From contig NZ_KE384026.1 in NCBI RefSeq assembly GCF_000423485.1, positions 233,583 to 297,582 on the forward strand: 64,000 nucleotides of DNA, read 5' to 3'. The first letter of the stretch is position 1, and each line of letters begins with the position of its first letter. This DNA is from Propionimicrobium lymphophilum DSM 4903. Its GTDB lineage: Bacteria; Actinomycetota; Actinomycetes; Propionibacteriales; Propionibacteriaceae. Shown here in pieces: positions 47,179 to 56,380 of this stretch. The position numbers and the translations under genes were made by a program. The notes beneath the pieces were generated by a model that was not told the DNA's origin, ran no database searches, and was given only the letters and a program-made list of their open reading frames with translations.

Positions 47179-48552
47179 TTAGTTTTTCAGCTTTCGTCTT
47201 GTCTTTATCTCATAAGAGACCAGAAGTATCAGGAGCCATACTGGTCCGACGATCACCGCCATCCGATAACCCTCCGACATCGCCATCAGAACAACGATCA
47301 AGCCGAGAAATGCCAGTACGCCAAACGTAGTAAACAGTCCACCCGGCAGCTTGAACGTCAGCTTGCTGGCCGCCTCTGGGCCAATCCGCTTGCGAAACTT
47401 AGCCTGGGTAATCATGATCATCGACCAGTTAATGATGCCTGCGATCACCGCCACTGACATCATGTACTTGAACGCGAACTCTGGCCACTGGAATACCACG
47501 ACCACCGCGATAACGGTGATCAGCGAGGACGTCAGCACGCCGGCCCAGGGAACACCATTGCGCGATAGCTTCGTCAGATACTTAGGCGCGTTGCCCTGCG
47601 AAGCCAGCGAGTAAAGCATCCTGCCATTGGAGTAGAGGCCGGAGTTGTAGACGCTGAGCACCGCAGTGATGACCACGAAGTTGAGGATGTGCGCGGCCCC
47701 GCCGATACCGACGTTGTCGAAGATCTGCACGAACGGGCTCATCTTGCCGTCGATGGTTCGCCAGGGGATGACCGCCATGATGATCGTGATGGCACCGATG
47801 TAGAAAATCAGGATTCTCCAGATCACGCCGTTGATGGCCTTTGGTAGCGAACGCTTAGGGTCAACCGCCTCGCCGGCGGTGATGCCGATCAGCTCCAAAC
47901 CGCCAAACGAGAACATGACCGGGGGCAGCGCAGCGATGAGTCCGACAAGGCCAAACGGGGCAAACCCGCAGTCTGCAATCAGGTTGCTGAACGATGGGGG
48001 AGAAAGCTCCGGGTTGTTAGTGATGCCAAAAATAATCACGATCAAGCCGAGCACGATCATGCCGACAACGGCGATCACTTTGATGATCGCGAACCAGAAC
48101 TCGAACTCACCGTAGGCACGAACGCCGATCAAGTTCGCGGTGGTAATCGCGACGATAAAGAACGCAGCCGAGGCCCAGTGCGGCACCTGGGGAAGCCAAT
48201 AGTTGATGTACAGGCCGACCACACTGAGCTCGGCCATCGCGACCGCGATGTAATTGAACCAGTAGTTCCAGCCCGATACGAAACCGGCTCGCTGGCTCCA
48301 GTTTTGATAGGCGTAGTGGCTGAATGCACCCGAGTTCGGATCATCAACCGACATCTCGCCCATCGCACGGACTACCAGGTAGATCGCAGCGCCGCACAGC
48401 AGATAGGCGATCAGAACTACAGGGCCAGCTAGTTGAATCGAGTCAGCAGAGCCGTAGAAAAGTCCTGTTCCGATCGCACCGCCTAGGGCGATCATTTGAA
48501 TATGTCGATTTTTTAGTCCTCGCTTTAGCGCAGACGGACTTTCTTTTTGCAC
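47179..48552 (-). CDS. APC-superfamily amino acid permease, AAT type (457 aa)
   Basis: Twelve-helix amino acid/proton symporter of the AAT family. The N-terminal SALKRGLKNRHIQMIALGGAIGTGLFYGSADSIQLAGPV is the family signature, followed by MGEMSVDDPNSGAFSHYAYQNWSQRAGFVSGWNYWFNY. The substrate is not certain; its position next to aspartase suggests an aspartate- or asparagine-type substrate, as inference. GTG 48552 has GGAG 5 bases upstream; the frame reaches 48597. The body (47179 to about 48420) has no CTAG, and some 60-base blocks reach 62 percent G+C, unlike neighbours. Confidence 0.88.
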   Translation of the reverse strand: MQKESPSALKRGLKNRHIQMIALGGAIGTGLFYGSADSIQLAGPVVLIAYLLCGAAIYLVVRAMGEMSVDDPNSGAFSHYAYQNWSQRAGFVSGWNYWFNYIAVAMAELSVVGLYINYWLPQVPHWASAAFFIVAITTANLIGVRAYGEFEFWFAIIKVIAVVGMIVLGLIVIIFGITNNPELSPPSFSNLIADCGFAPFGLVGLIAALPPVMFSFGGLELIGITAGEAVDPKRSLPKAINGVIWRILIFYIGAITIIMAVIPWRTIDGKMSPFVQIFDNVGIGGAAHILNFVVITAVLSVYNSGLYSNGRMLYSLASQGNAPKYLTKLSRNGVPWAGVLTSSLITVIAVVVVFQWPEFAFKYMMSVAVIAGIINWSMIMITQAKFRKRIGPEAASKLTFKLPGGLFTTFGVLAFLGLIVVLMAMSEGYRMAVIVGPVWLLILLVSYEIKTRRKLKN

Positions 48553-48643
48553 AAGATCTCCAAAGTTAGACGTAATAGGTGGATTAGAAAATTTCACCTA
48601 CGCCATCGAAACGGGTAAAAGCTCGTCAAAACCGATGCATTAA

Positions 48644-50089
48644 TCAGCATTCGGGTAATCCTTTTTCATCGTCTTCGTAAGTCTTGCCAAAGTAGTGGTC
48701 CTTCTTGAGTGCATCCTCGCTCAGGAAAATATCGGCTTGCTCTTCTGTGATCAGGCCAAGTTCTATGGCAATCTCACGAACTGTTTTACCATTTTGAGCA
48801 GCAGTCTTACCGATCAAGTCTCCGTTTGCGTGCCCAATAACCTCGTTTAGATAGGTGACGATGCCAATTGAGCTCATCACTTGGTCGTAAGCATGCTTTT
48901 TGTTGGCAGTAATGCCCTCAATGCATTTTTTGCCGAGTGCTTCTACGGCTCGGGTCAGGAGACTGAGAGACTCGAACAGCGATTGTGCTATCACCGGCTC
49001 CATGACGTTGAGTTGAAGCTGGCCCGCCTCAGCGGCAATGGTGACAGTCACATCGTTGCCAATTACTTTGAAACAAACCTGATTGACCACTTCGGGAATG
49101 ACAGGGTTAACTTTAGCGGGCATAATCGAAGAACCTGCTGCTCGCTCGGGCAAGTTTATCTCGTTTATGCCAGCCCGTGGACCGCTCGATAGCAACCTCA
49201 AATCGGAGCAGATCTTAGAAAGCTTCGTAGCGAAACGTTTGATGGCTGAGTGCATCAATACGTAGGAACCTGTGTCGGAGGTTGCTTCGATTAGATCGGG
49301 AGCGCTGGTAACTGGAAGACCGGTTACCTCTGCTAGTTTCTCAGCGGCTTTTTCCGCGAAACCTACAGGGGCATTAAGCCCTGTACCAATGGCGGTACCT
49401 CCGAGGTTCACGCTGAGCATGTTGTTTGCGCAGCGACGAACGATGTCGCTTTCCTCTCGAAGGTTGCTTGCGAACCCGTGGAATTCCTGGCCTATGGTCA
49501 TGGGCACTGCGTCCTGAAGCTGGGTACGTCCCATCTTCAAAACATCTTTGAACTCTTCTGCCTTCTCGAGAATCAAAACATTTAACTTATCGATTTCTTC
49601 CGCAAGTTGTTGGGCTAGAGCATAGGCAGCAAGTTTAAGTCCAGTCGGGTATGCATCATTTGTGGACTGCGACTTATTGACATGGTCGTTGGGGTTAATG
49701 ACGTCGTAACGGCCCTTCTCGAAACCAGCCTTCTCAAGGGCGAGGTTAGCGATGACCTCGTTGGTGTTCATATTGGTGGAGGTCCCGGCACCACCCTGGA
49801 ACAAGTCGCTAGGGAACTGATCCATGGCCTTTCCGGTTTCGAGAATTTCGTCGCAGGCGCTAATTATCGCTTGAGCGATGTCGTGGGGGAGGACCTTTAG
49901 TTCCTCGTTGGCCATAGCGCAAGCTTTTTTAACCTGTACCATGCCTCTGATGAACTCGGGAACATCGGAAATGGTTCTCCCAGAAATCTGATAGTTCTCG
50001 ATTGCTCGGACCGTGTGTACTCCGTAGTAAGCATCCGCAGGTACCTCAATTGTGCCCAGCAGATCAGTTTCGCTACGAGTATCAGCCAT
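48644..50089 (-). CDS. aspA: Aspartate ammonia-lyase (481 aa)
   Basis: Converts aspartate to fumarate and ammonia. The superfamily signature [20 protein letters not shown] is near residue 320. The N-terminal [33 protein letters not shown] and the [17 protein letters not shown] block favour aspartase over class II fumarase. ATG 50089 is preceded by AGGGAG; the frame extension to 50119 is rejected. With the neighbouring permease it could form an aspartate uptake and deamination pair feeding fumarate. Confidence 0.9.
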   Translation of the reverse strand: MADTRSETDLLGTIEVPADAYYGVHTVRAIENYQISGRTISDVPEFIRGMVQVKKACAMANEELKVLPHDIAQAIISACDEILETGKAMDQFPSDLFQGGAGTSTNMNTNEVIANLALEKAGFEKGRYDVINPNDHVNKSQSTNDAYPTGLKLAAYALAQQLAEEIDKLNVLILEKAEEFKDVLKMGRTQLQDAVPMTIGQEFHGFASNLREESDIVRRCANNMLSVNLGGTAIGTGLNAPVGFAEKAAEKLAEVTGLPVTSAPDLIEATSDTGSYVLMHSAIKRFATKLSKICSDLRLLSSGPRAGINEINLPERAAGSSIMPAKVNPVIPEVVNQVCFKVIGNDVTVTIAAEAGQLQLNVMEPVIAQSLFESLSLLTRAVEALGKKCIEGITANKKHAYDQVMSSIGIVTYLNEVIGHANGDLIGKTAAQNGKTVREIAIELGLITEEQADIFLSEDALKKDHYFGKTYEDDEKGLPEC

Positions 50090-50174
50090 TTTCGACTCCC
50101 TAATCAGAAAAAGCTTCATCCATCATGGTAACCAGCCGCGAAACAAGATAATAACTATCTCAATGGGCAAGTAA

Positions 50175-50846
50175 TTAATTAATTTTGCTTACCCACAAAT
50201 AGTTAGCAGCTTTTTCACTCAACTCGACTTTCCTGCCGTCCTTGAATAGCAGATCGAATGAACCGCTGTAAGGGTTAGTCTCTAAAAGCTCGAAGCTTGA
50301 TAGAACATCTATCCCGTTTGAATCCAGGTATCTGAGCAGTCCGGGATCGAAGTCGCTGATTCTCTCGACCCGGTACGAACCTGTCTTGGCTTCACAAAGG
50401 GGTAATGCGTCAGGCTTATTTATCTTTCCAGTCGAAGACGGAATCGGATCACCATGGGGATCGCGCGTCGGGTGACCAAGCTTTTCGTCCATTTTCTCTA
50501 TTAAGAAGTCACTAACCGCGTGTTCCAGTTTCTCGGCTTCGGCATCTACCTGATCCCACTGATATCCGAGCTCTTCAACTAGGTACAGCTCTAATATTCT
50601 GTGTCTGCGAACCATAGCAAGGGCGTTCTTGGTTCCCTCATTAGTAAGCTCAATCGCCCCGTACGGATTGTGCGCTACGAGCCCAGCCTCCGCCAGTTTT
50701 TTGATCGCATCTGAAGCTGTAGATTTCGCTACCGCGACTCTTCTAGACAGCGCAGTCAGCGTTACTGGCTTGTCAGCCCACTCTTGAAGCGACCAAATAG
50801 CTTTTAGATAATCTTGAGTCGCTACAGTTAACTCCGAAACTGACAT
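50175..50846 (-). CDS. DtxR/MntR-family metal-dependent regulator (223 aa)
   Basis: N-terminal winged helix (residues 1-65, ATQDYLKAIWSLQEWADKPVTLTALSRRVAVAKSTASDAIKKLAEAGLV). The metal-binding and dimerisation domain follows (VRRHRILELYLVEELGY...EAEKLEHAVSDFLIEKMDEKLGHPTRDPHGDPIP), then a C-terminal SH3-like/FeoA domain (about 150-220). The three-domain plan matches IdeR/MntR of actinobacteria. Proximity to mntH favours manganese, though iron is not excluded. TAGGCT ends 6 bases before the start. Confidence 0.88.
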   Translation of the reverse strand: MSVSELTVATQDYLKAIWSLQEWADKPVTLTALSRRVAVAKSTASDAIKKLAEAGLVAHNPYGAIELTNEGTKNALAMVRRHRILELYLVEELGYQWDQVDAEAEKLEHAVSDFLIEKMDEKLGHPTRDPHGDPIPSSTGKINKPDALPLCEAKTGSYRVERISDFDPGLLRYLDSNGIDVLSSFELLETNPYSGSFDLLFKDGRKVELSEKAANYLWVSKIN

Positions 50847-50852
50847 GGCAAT

Positions 50853-50858
50853 AGCCTA
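50853..50858 (-). promoter_or_regulatory. -10 element (TAGGCT) for the mntR-like gene, leaderless start
   Basis: Read on the minus strand, TAGGCT ends 6 bases before ATG 50846, with no ribosome binding site. Confidence 0.5.
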
Positions 50859-50924
50859 CCGAGCGTTTTAGAGTGCCTATTTCCTTTAGCAGGAGAAGAT
50901 TTTCTTCAATCGAGCCACGGTTTT

Positions 50925-51419
50925 CTAAACCAGTTTTTCAAGAAGTGCAAACGTCTTTTCATCGAAGGCGACGAAGAGTATTTCTTCAACATTAGTTTCG
51001 GTGTCGTGGCAGGAGTCTACGGCACATCTTGCCGCATCTTCTTTAGGCCAACCGTAGACACCTGCGCTAATTAGCGGGAAGGCTATCGTGGCAACTGCTA
51101 GTTCGTCCGCAATGTTCAATGAACGCTTGTAGCAAGATTCTAGGAGCTCTCGATCGGTCTGACCTGCTCGATAATTTGGGCCAACCGTGTGAATGACCCA
51201 CTGGCAAGGCAGCTTACCTGCGACCGTATATCCTGCGTCTCCGGTTGCAAGTCCGTTGGGGAATCGAGCTATGCAGTCTTTGAGAATTTCCGGACCGCCA
51301 GCGCGATGAATTGCTCCATCGACGCCGCCTCCGCCGCGCATCGAATTGTTTGCGGCGTTCACGATTGCATCGACATGCTGTTTTGTTATATCCCCTAGGA
51401 CAACTTTCAGCTTGGCCAT
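50925..51419 (-). CDS. Macrodomain protein, O-acetyl-ADP-ribose deacetylase-like (164 aa)
   Basis: Macrodomain that binds or hydrolyses ADP-ribose derivatives. LKVVLGDITKQHVDAIVNAANNSMRGGGGVDGAIHRAGG is the MacroD-type signature with the catalytic-loop glycines, and FPLISAGVYGWPKEDAARCAV follows near residue 112. The frame reaches 51464, but ATG 51419 (MAKLKVVLGDITK) matches the family N-terminus and has TACCGT 7 bases upstream. Its partner in this region is unknown; no ADP-ribosyltransferase is visible. Confidence 0.9.
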   Translation of the reverse strand: MAKLKVVLGDITKQHVDAIVNAANNSMRGGGGVDGAIHRAGGPEILKDCIARFPNGLATGDAGYTVAGKLPCQWVIHTVGPNYRAGQTDRELLESCYKRSLNIADELAVATIAFPLISAGVYGWPKEDAARCAVDSCHDTETNVEEILFVAFDEKTFALLEKLV

Positions 51420-51426
51420 AGCCAAA

Positions 51427-51432
51427 ACGGTA
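51427..51432 (-). promoter_or_regulatory. -10 element (TACCGT) for the macrodomain gene, leaderless start
   Basis: Read on the minus strand, TACCGT ends 7 bases before ATG 51419. It independently supports the short start chosen from homology. Confidence 0.4.
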
Positions 51433-51484
51433 GTAGCTTTCGGCGATTCAAGAGTGTTAGACATCTATTTTTTTGTATTGCCGT

Positions 51485-51490
51485 TACGCT
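51485..51490 (+). promoter_or_regulatory. -10 element (TACGCT) for the MFS exporter, leaderless start
   Basis: TACGCT ends 7 bases before ATG 51498. No ribosome binding site is present. Confidence 0.5.
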
Positions 51491-51497
51491 CGAAAAC

Positions 51498-53042
51498 ATG
51501 ACTAGTCCTGCGTCTCCCATAGAAGAGCAAGATAACAAGCATTTTGCTCGACGCTGGCTCGCCTTAGGCGTGCTCAGCTTGGCTCTTTTTATGGCGAGCC
51601 TGGACAACACGATCCTCAATGTTGCTTTGCCAACGCTAGCTAAAGAGCTTCAGGCAAGCACAGGGCAGCTTCAATGGACGGTTGATTCTTACCAAGTCAC
51701 TTTTGCCGGACTTTTGCTCGTGGCAGGAGCATTCGTAGATCGCTGGGGCAGGACTAAGACATTCTTAACGGGTGCCGGTGTTTTCGGTTTATTTTCATTG
51801 CTTGCAGGCTTAGCCCCCAACGTTGAGCTGCTAATCGTATTCAGGGCACTAATGGGCATAGGAGCAGCGCTTCTTACTCCTTCCACCCTGGCGTTGGTAT
51901 CTGCGATATTCCACGAGCCGAAAGAGCGTACTCTCGCATTCGCTATTTGGTCTGGCGCAAACGCTGCCGGGGGAGCCGCTGGTCCACTGCTATCCGGCAT
52001 TCTTTTAGAACATTTCTCTTGGGGCTCCATTTTCTTTATCAACGTTCCTGTGGCCTTGATAATCGTGATCGCCGGGCCATTCGTGCTGCAGCATTTCAAA
52101 CCTGATAGCAGCTTGAAGGGGATAGACATCGTTGGCGCCTTACTGTCGACTATCGCTCTTGCGCTTGTTTGCTGGACTGTTATTTCCGCGCCAGGATTTG
52201 GGCTGTTTTCGGCTCCGATCATTATTTCTGCAATTTTCGGATTAGCTTTGATGATCGGCTTCGTTTCTTGGGAAGCTAACTTCTCGGAACCGATTCTGGA
52301 TCTATCGTTGTTCAAAAATCGAAGGTTTTCCGTCGCGGTTTCGGTCGCTGGCCTTGTCACAGGTGGGGGATCAGCGGCGCTTTTCATCCTGACTCAATAC
52401 CTGCAATTCAACTTGGCATACGATCCTCTTGAATCGGGAATCAGGATCTTGCCCGTAGCAGTGGCTCTAGGAATAGGAGTGTTCTCAGCGCCGAAACTAA
52501 TTTCATCGCTGAAGCTGAAAAACACTGTTTTAATTGGTCTGGTATTTGTAGCGTCCGGTTTCTTCTGGATGAGCTTCGTCACTGTTGAATCCACTTATTC
52601 ACACATGCTGATCGGTGCGCTAGCGTTCGGTATCGGTGCTGGATTGCTCAACCCTGCAGCAACCCAGGCCGTTATGGACGCTCTACCGCAATGGGCATCG
52701 GGCGTTGGTTCTGCGACCAACAGTTCGCTGATGCAGGTTGGTAGCGCGATGGGCGTCGCTTTCGGTGGCGCACTGCTTTCAACCAGGTATCAAAACACCG
52801 TGGCGAACAGTTCTATCTTTGAGCAACTTGGCGAATGGAAACAAGCCGTGCTGGACTCATACGCCGGTGCCGTCAACGCAGCAGATCATTTCACTGGTCC
52901 GCTTGGGGAGAAAATAATTTACCTCGCCAAAGCAGGATTCGTTGAAGGTATGAGCTGGGCGCTAATCGGTTGTGGAGCTGCGGTGACGGTTTCTGCCATA
53001 GCAGTAGCTGTCTTGTACCCTTCAGATAAGAAATCAAAATAA
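51498..53042 (+). CDS. MFS transporter, DHA2 (EmrB/QacA) family (514 aa)
   Basis: Drug/proton antiporter type major facilitator with 14 predicted helices. Motif A-like GAFVDRWGRTKTFLTGAGVFGLFS follows TM2 (about residues 78-100), and LDNTILNVALPTLAKELQAS in TM1 is the DHA2 signature. GANAAGGAAGPLLSGILLEHFSWGSIFFINVPVA near 155-185 is motif C plus the following loop. Substrate unknown. Divergent from the macrodomain gene. The metX -10 overlaps its stop codon. Confidence 0.9.
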   Translation: MTSPASPIEEQDNKHFARRWLALGVLSLALFMASLDNTILNVALPTLAKELQASTGQLQWTVDSYQVTFAGLLLVAGAFVDRWGRTKTFLTGAGVFGLFSLLAGLAPNVELLIVFRALMGIGAALLTPSTLALVSAIFHEPKERTLAFAIWSGANAAGGAAGPLLSGILLEHFSWGSIFFINVPVALIIVIAGPFVLQHFKPDSSLKGIDIVGALLSTIALALVCWTVISAPGFGLFSAPIIISAIFGLALMIGFVSWEANFSEPILDLSLFKNRRFSVAVSVAGLVTGGGSAALFILTQYLQFNLAYDPLESGIRILPVAVALGIGVFSAPKLISSLKLKNTVLIGLVFVASGFFWMSFVTVESTYSHMLIGALAFGIGAGLLNPAATQAVMDALPQWASGVGSATNSSLMQVGSAMGVAFGGALLSTRYQNTVANSSIFEQLGEWKQAVLDSYAGAVNAADHFTGPLGEKIIYLAKAGFVEGMSWALIGCGAAVTVSAIAVAVLYPSDKKSK

Positions 53043-53045
53043 ATT
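53040..53045 (+). promoter_or_regulatory. -10 element (TAAATT) for metX, overlapping the MFS stop codon
   Basis: TAAATT begins with the TAA stop of the exporter gene and ends 7 bases before ATG 53053. It favours that ATG over GTG 53047 and gives metX its own leaderless start despite the 10-bp gap. Confidence 0.45.
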
Positions 53046-53052
53046 AGTGACG

Positions 53053-54246
53053 ATGCTGAGTGAAGAAAAACAAAAACTAAATGAGCGGCTTCGGATATCT
53101 GGTGTCCAGAAGGTAAAGCTGTTCGATGCCGATAACCCACTAATTTTGGAAGGTGGGGAACGGCTGAATGAAGTTGAGATCGCTTACGAAACCTATGGCG
53201 AACTGAACGAAAACCGAGACAACGCCGTATATATTTGCCACGCATTGACGGGTGAAGCTCACGCTGCGGGTTGGCAAGATGGCGACAAGCATGCGGGCTG
53301 GTGGAATACCCTGATAGGCCCTGGTAAAGCGATCGACACAGATCGCTGGTTTGTCATCTGTTCCAATCTTTTAGGCGGATGCCAGGGCAGCACTGGCCCA
53401 AGTTCTATCAACCCAGATACCGGAAATCCCTGGGGGCTCGATTTCCCGCTACTAGACATGCGGGACTTCGTTAAGGCCCACAGGGCATTGCTGAAACATC
53501 TGGGCATCGAACGTCTCCACGCGGCGGTAGGCGGGTCTCTCGGCGGAATGCAGGTATTGGCTTGGGCGCTGGATTATCCCGAAGAAATGAGCAACGCCGT
53601 GCTCGCTGCCACGTCCAGCAGACTCACAGCTCAAAACATCGCTTTTTCTGCCGTAGGCCGCGAAGCGATTATGCGCGACGAAAATTTCGACGACGGGGAG
53701 TTTGTTTCGCACGGTAAGAATCCAGATGTCGGTCTGGCCATCGCTAGGATGATGGCGCACATCACCTACACTTCGGAAGTAGGATTCCAAGAAAAGTTCG
53801 GCAGGCGTCCTCAGTTCGAAGACCGCGAGCCAGGGTTCGGAATCGACTTTGCCGTCGAAAGCTACCTGGATTACCAGGGCACTTCGTTTCTGACTCGTTT
53901 TGATGCGCTCAGCTATCTATATCTGACTCGCGTAATGGATTATTTCGATCCCTTCAGCGATTCGAAGGCGACCAAAAAATTGCACGCTAGCCCAGTAAAT
54001 TTCTTGGTTCTAAGCTTCAGCACAGACTGGCGTTTCAGCACGCAGCAGAGCCTGTGGATAGTTCAAAAATTGCTAGGCGCGCAGGTCCCCGTAAACTTCC
54101 GAGAAATCGCTTCGCCCTGGGGCCACGATTCATTCTTGCTTGATATCAAGCCTTATTTGAGCACCGTCAAGGCTTTCGTAGAGGCTGATCACGGCTCCAC
54201 ATCACAGTGGGAAGATAGGAATCGAGGTGCAAAATGTCGCGCGTGA
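53053..54246 (+). CDS. metX: Homoserine O-acetyltransferase (397 aa)
   Basis: Alpha/beta-hydrolase fold enzyme that activates homoserine for methionine synthesis. NAVYICHALTGEAHAAG near residue 58, the nucleophile elbow VGGSLGGMQVLAWALDYPE near 160 (Ser in GGSLGGMQ) and the catalytic histidine in WGHDSFLLD near 357 are all present. The length fits the bacterial family. The end overlaps metW by 13 bp. Confidence 0.94.
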   Translation: MLSEEKQKLNERLRISGVQKVKLFDADNPLILEGGERLNEVEIAYETYGELNENRDNAVYICHALTGEAHAAGWQDGDKHAGWWNTLIGPGKAIDTDRWFVICSNLLGGCQGSTGPSSINPDTGNPWGLDFPLLDMRDFVKAHRALLKHLGIERLHAAVGGSLGGMQVLAWALDYPEEMSNAVLAATSSRLTAQNIAFSAVGREAIMRDENFDDGEFVSHGKNPDVGLAIARMMAHITYTSEVGFQEKFGRRPQFEDREPGFGIDFAVESYLDYQGTSFLTRFDALSYLYLTRVMDYFDPFSDSKATKKLHASPVNFLVLSFSTDWRFSTQQSLWIVQKLLGAQVPVNFREIASPWGHDSFLLDIKPYLSTVKAFVEADHGSTSQWEDRNRGAKCRA

Positions 54247-54839
54247 GGAACGATCTCTACCAGGTCGCTAACCGGATTCCGCTCGGGTCCCACGTCCTCG
54301 ACTTGGGCTGCGGGGAAGGGGAATTACTGCGTTGGCTATTCACGAATAGGGCCTGCAGCGGTACTGGCGTCGAGCACGAGCCCGGCTCCGTACTTAAGGC
54401 GATGGAATCTGGGGTTCCGGTGCTGGACCTCGATATTGATACGCAGCTGGATCTGTTTGCCCCGGATTCATACGACTATGTGGTCTTAAGCCGAACTCTG
54501 CAGGCGATACGTAGACCTGATATCGCACTGAAGCAGATGCGAAAGATCGCTCCTCGTTTGATCGTCACCATGCCTAATTTCGGTTTTTGGCGTAACCGCA
54601 CAAGGCTGCTGAGTGGTCACATGCCTCAGTCTAAGGATCTTCCGTTCAATTGGTACGAAACCCCTAACCTTCACCACTCAACTTTGGTGGACATGCCCCC
54701 TCTATTCGAAGTGGCCCACTTGAGAGTAGCAGGGCGAGTACCACTTGCAGAAAGCGGAAAGATTCTTCCCTTAGGTAGCGTTTTCCCGAATCTGCGTGCT
54801 GGTTCTGCGATATACGTTCTCGAGCGAATCGGCTCTTGA
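54234..54839 (+). CDS. metW: MetW-like methyltransferase-fold protein (201 aa)
   Basis: MetW family, commonly encoded with metX and needed for full homoserine acetyltransferase activity in some bacteria. SAM-fold motif HVLDLGCGEGELLRWL is at residues 20-35. The conserved PDSYDYVVLSRTLQAIRRPD is near 81, and PNFGFWRNRTRLLSGHMPQSKDLPFNWYETPNLHHSTLVDM near 119-159 is characteristic. ATG 54234 follows GAGGT and overlaps metX by 13 bp, so MetX and MetW are coupled. Confidence 0.9.
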   Translation: MSRVRNDLYQVANRIPLGSHVLDLGCGEGELLRWLFTNRACSGTGVEHEPGSVLKAMESGVPVLDLDIDTQLDLFAPDSYDYVVLSRTLQAIRRPDIALKQMRKIAPRLIVTMPNFGFWRNRTRLLSGHMPQSKDLPFNWYETPNLHHSTLVDMPPLFEVAHLRVAGRVPLAESGKILPLGSVFPNLRAGSAIYVLERIGS

Positions 54840-56380
54840 TCGTGAGAACCTTGAGAGTGCTCGTAACTGCCTTATTTGGGTTTTGTTTCGGGCTAATCGC
54901 AAGTCTTGGTTTCGTCCCATTCGGCATCTGGCCGATGACGATAGCCGGGCTCGCTGCTTTCATGGTTTTTACTATTCGTTGTTCTGGCCGCATGAGCGCT
55001 CTAGCAGGCTATTCCTTCGGGATAGGCCTATTCGGTGTGACGGTTTCTTACGTATCTGTCATGGGTATATGGATAGGCGTGGCGCTCGTGGCGGTGCTAA
55101 GCCTCTACACAGCGATTTACGGCATAGTCCAAAACAAGATTCAACGCTTTAAGATATGGCCACTGCTGGTGCCGGCAGCTTGGGTCGCGATGGAATTCTG
55201 CTGGTCGCGCTTCCCGCTCGGTGGATTCGGCTGGGTTCGATTAGCTTTCACCTCGCCTGATCAACCCATTGGCGGTCTTCTCTGGCTGCTAGCTGCCTCA
55301 GGGATCGGCTATCTGATCGCTTTTTGCGCCTCTTGTCTGGCTGCGATGGTTTCTAAGCTAGCCCTGGGAAAGCACCGGTCTGTCCTTTGGCTTATTCCGG
55401 TATCAGCTATCTTCGTTGCTGGTGTGATAGGCCAAACGTTCATTCCCTCTAAGGACGGGGAACAGCAGGTATCTGTAGGGATGGTCCAGGGCGACGTAGC
55501 TGGTTCTGCTGGCCCAAGGGCTCTTGGATACGCAAGATCCGTAACCAACAATCATTTTTCCGAGACCGTTTTGTTGCTGGCGAAAGCACGTTCCGAGAAC
55601 ATCCCAATAGACTTTATTTTGTGGCCTGAGAACTCTTCTGACCACGATCCAACAGTCGACGTTAAAACCGAACAGATGGTTCAAAAGACCATCGAGCTGG
55701 GTCAGAGTCCTCTTTTCATGGGTGCCGTGATGGAGGGCCCCGGAGAAGACGAGAGGCAAACCACGAGCCTCTGGTATGACGCTGACGGGGCCATAATCGG
55801 CAGGCACGACAAGAGAAACGCTGTTCCATTCGGCGAGTACACGCCGTTTAAAGACTTGGTGTTCAAGTTGGTTCCGATGGCCAAAATGGTTGGTAGACAA
55901 ACTGTCGAAGGCTCCCAGCCAGGAGTCCTAGACGTTTTTATAAACGAAAAACCGCTAAAAGTCGGAACGATCATTTGTTTCGAGCTCGCATTCGATGACA
56001 CCATCTACGATCTAGCAAAAAACGACGCACAGCTGATTGTCGTTCAATCGAACAATTCGACATACACAGGCACTTTTCAACCAAAGCAGCAGTTTCAAAT
56101 AACCAGGGTTAGGGCAATGGAACTGGCACAGCCAATCGTCGTGTCTACTACCAGTTCGTTCTCTGGACATATAGACGAGCATGGCCGGGTCATCGATCGA
56201 ACCGAAGAGGCAACATCAGCTTCAAGAATTTATAAGGTTCCGATTGGAACGGTGAAGACTCCTGCGGTTTACGTAGGAAAAGTAGTCGATTACCTATGCC
56301 TAACTGTGACTTTGCTGTCTATTGGGGCAACAGTGGTAAAAAGGCGTCCTCGTCATACTAAAATCAATTTTCATGACTGA
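54836..56380 (+). CDS. lnt: Apolipoprotein N-acyltransferase (514 aa)
   Basis: Adds the third acyl chain to lipoproteins. Six or so N-terminal membrane helices (residues 1-200) precede a nitrilase-like periplasmic domain. The catalytic triad is visible: Glu in ILWPENSSDHD (near 265), Lys in GRHDKRNAVPFGEYTPF (near 325) and Cys in GTIICFELAFDD (near 384). A final membrane helix follows. The TTG start overlaps the metW stop (TTGA); GTG 54842 is the alternative. It overlaps ppm by 8 bp, matching the Lnt-Ppm1 fusion of mycobacteria in split form. Confidence 0.9.
   Translation: MIVRTLRVLVTALFGFCFGLIASLGFVPFGIWPMTIAGLAAFMVFTIRCSGRMSALAGYSFGIGLFGVTVSYVSVMGIWIGVALVAVLSLYTAIYGIVQNKIQRFKIWPLLVPAAWVAMEFCWSRFPLGGFGWVRLAFTSPDQPIGGLLWLLAASGIGYLIAFCASCLAAMVSKLALGKHRSVLWLIPVSAIFVAGVIGQTFIPSKDGEQQVSVGMVQGDVAGSAGPRALGYARSVTNNHFSETVLLLAKARSENIPIDFILWPENSSDHDPTVDVKTEQMVQKTIELGQSPLFMGAVMEGPGEDERQTTSLWYDADGAIIGRHDKRNAVPFGEYTPFKDLVFKLVPMAKMVGRQTVEGSQPGVLDVFINEKPLKVGTIICFELAFDDTIYDLAKNDAQLIVVQSNNSTYTGTFQPKQQFQITRVRAMELAQPIVVSTTSSFSGHIDEHGRVIDRTEEATSASRIYKVPIGTVKTPAVYVGKVVDYLCLTVTLLSIGATVVKRRPRHTKINFHD

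Noticed and set aside
51689-52387. 232-codon open frame on the minus strand inside the MFS gene
   Set aside because: Antisense to membrane helices; composition is what the reverse complement of hydrophobic codons gives.
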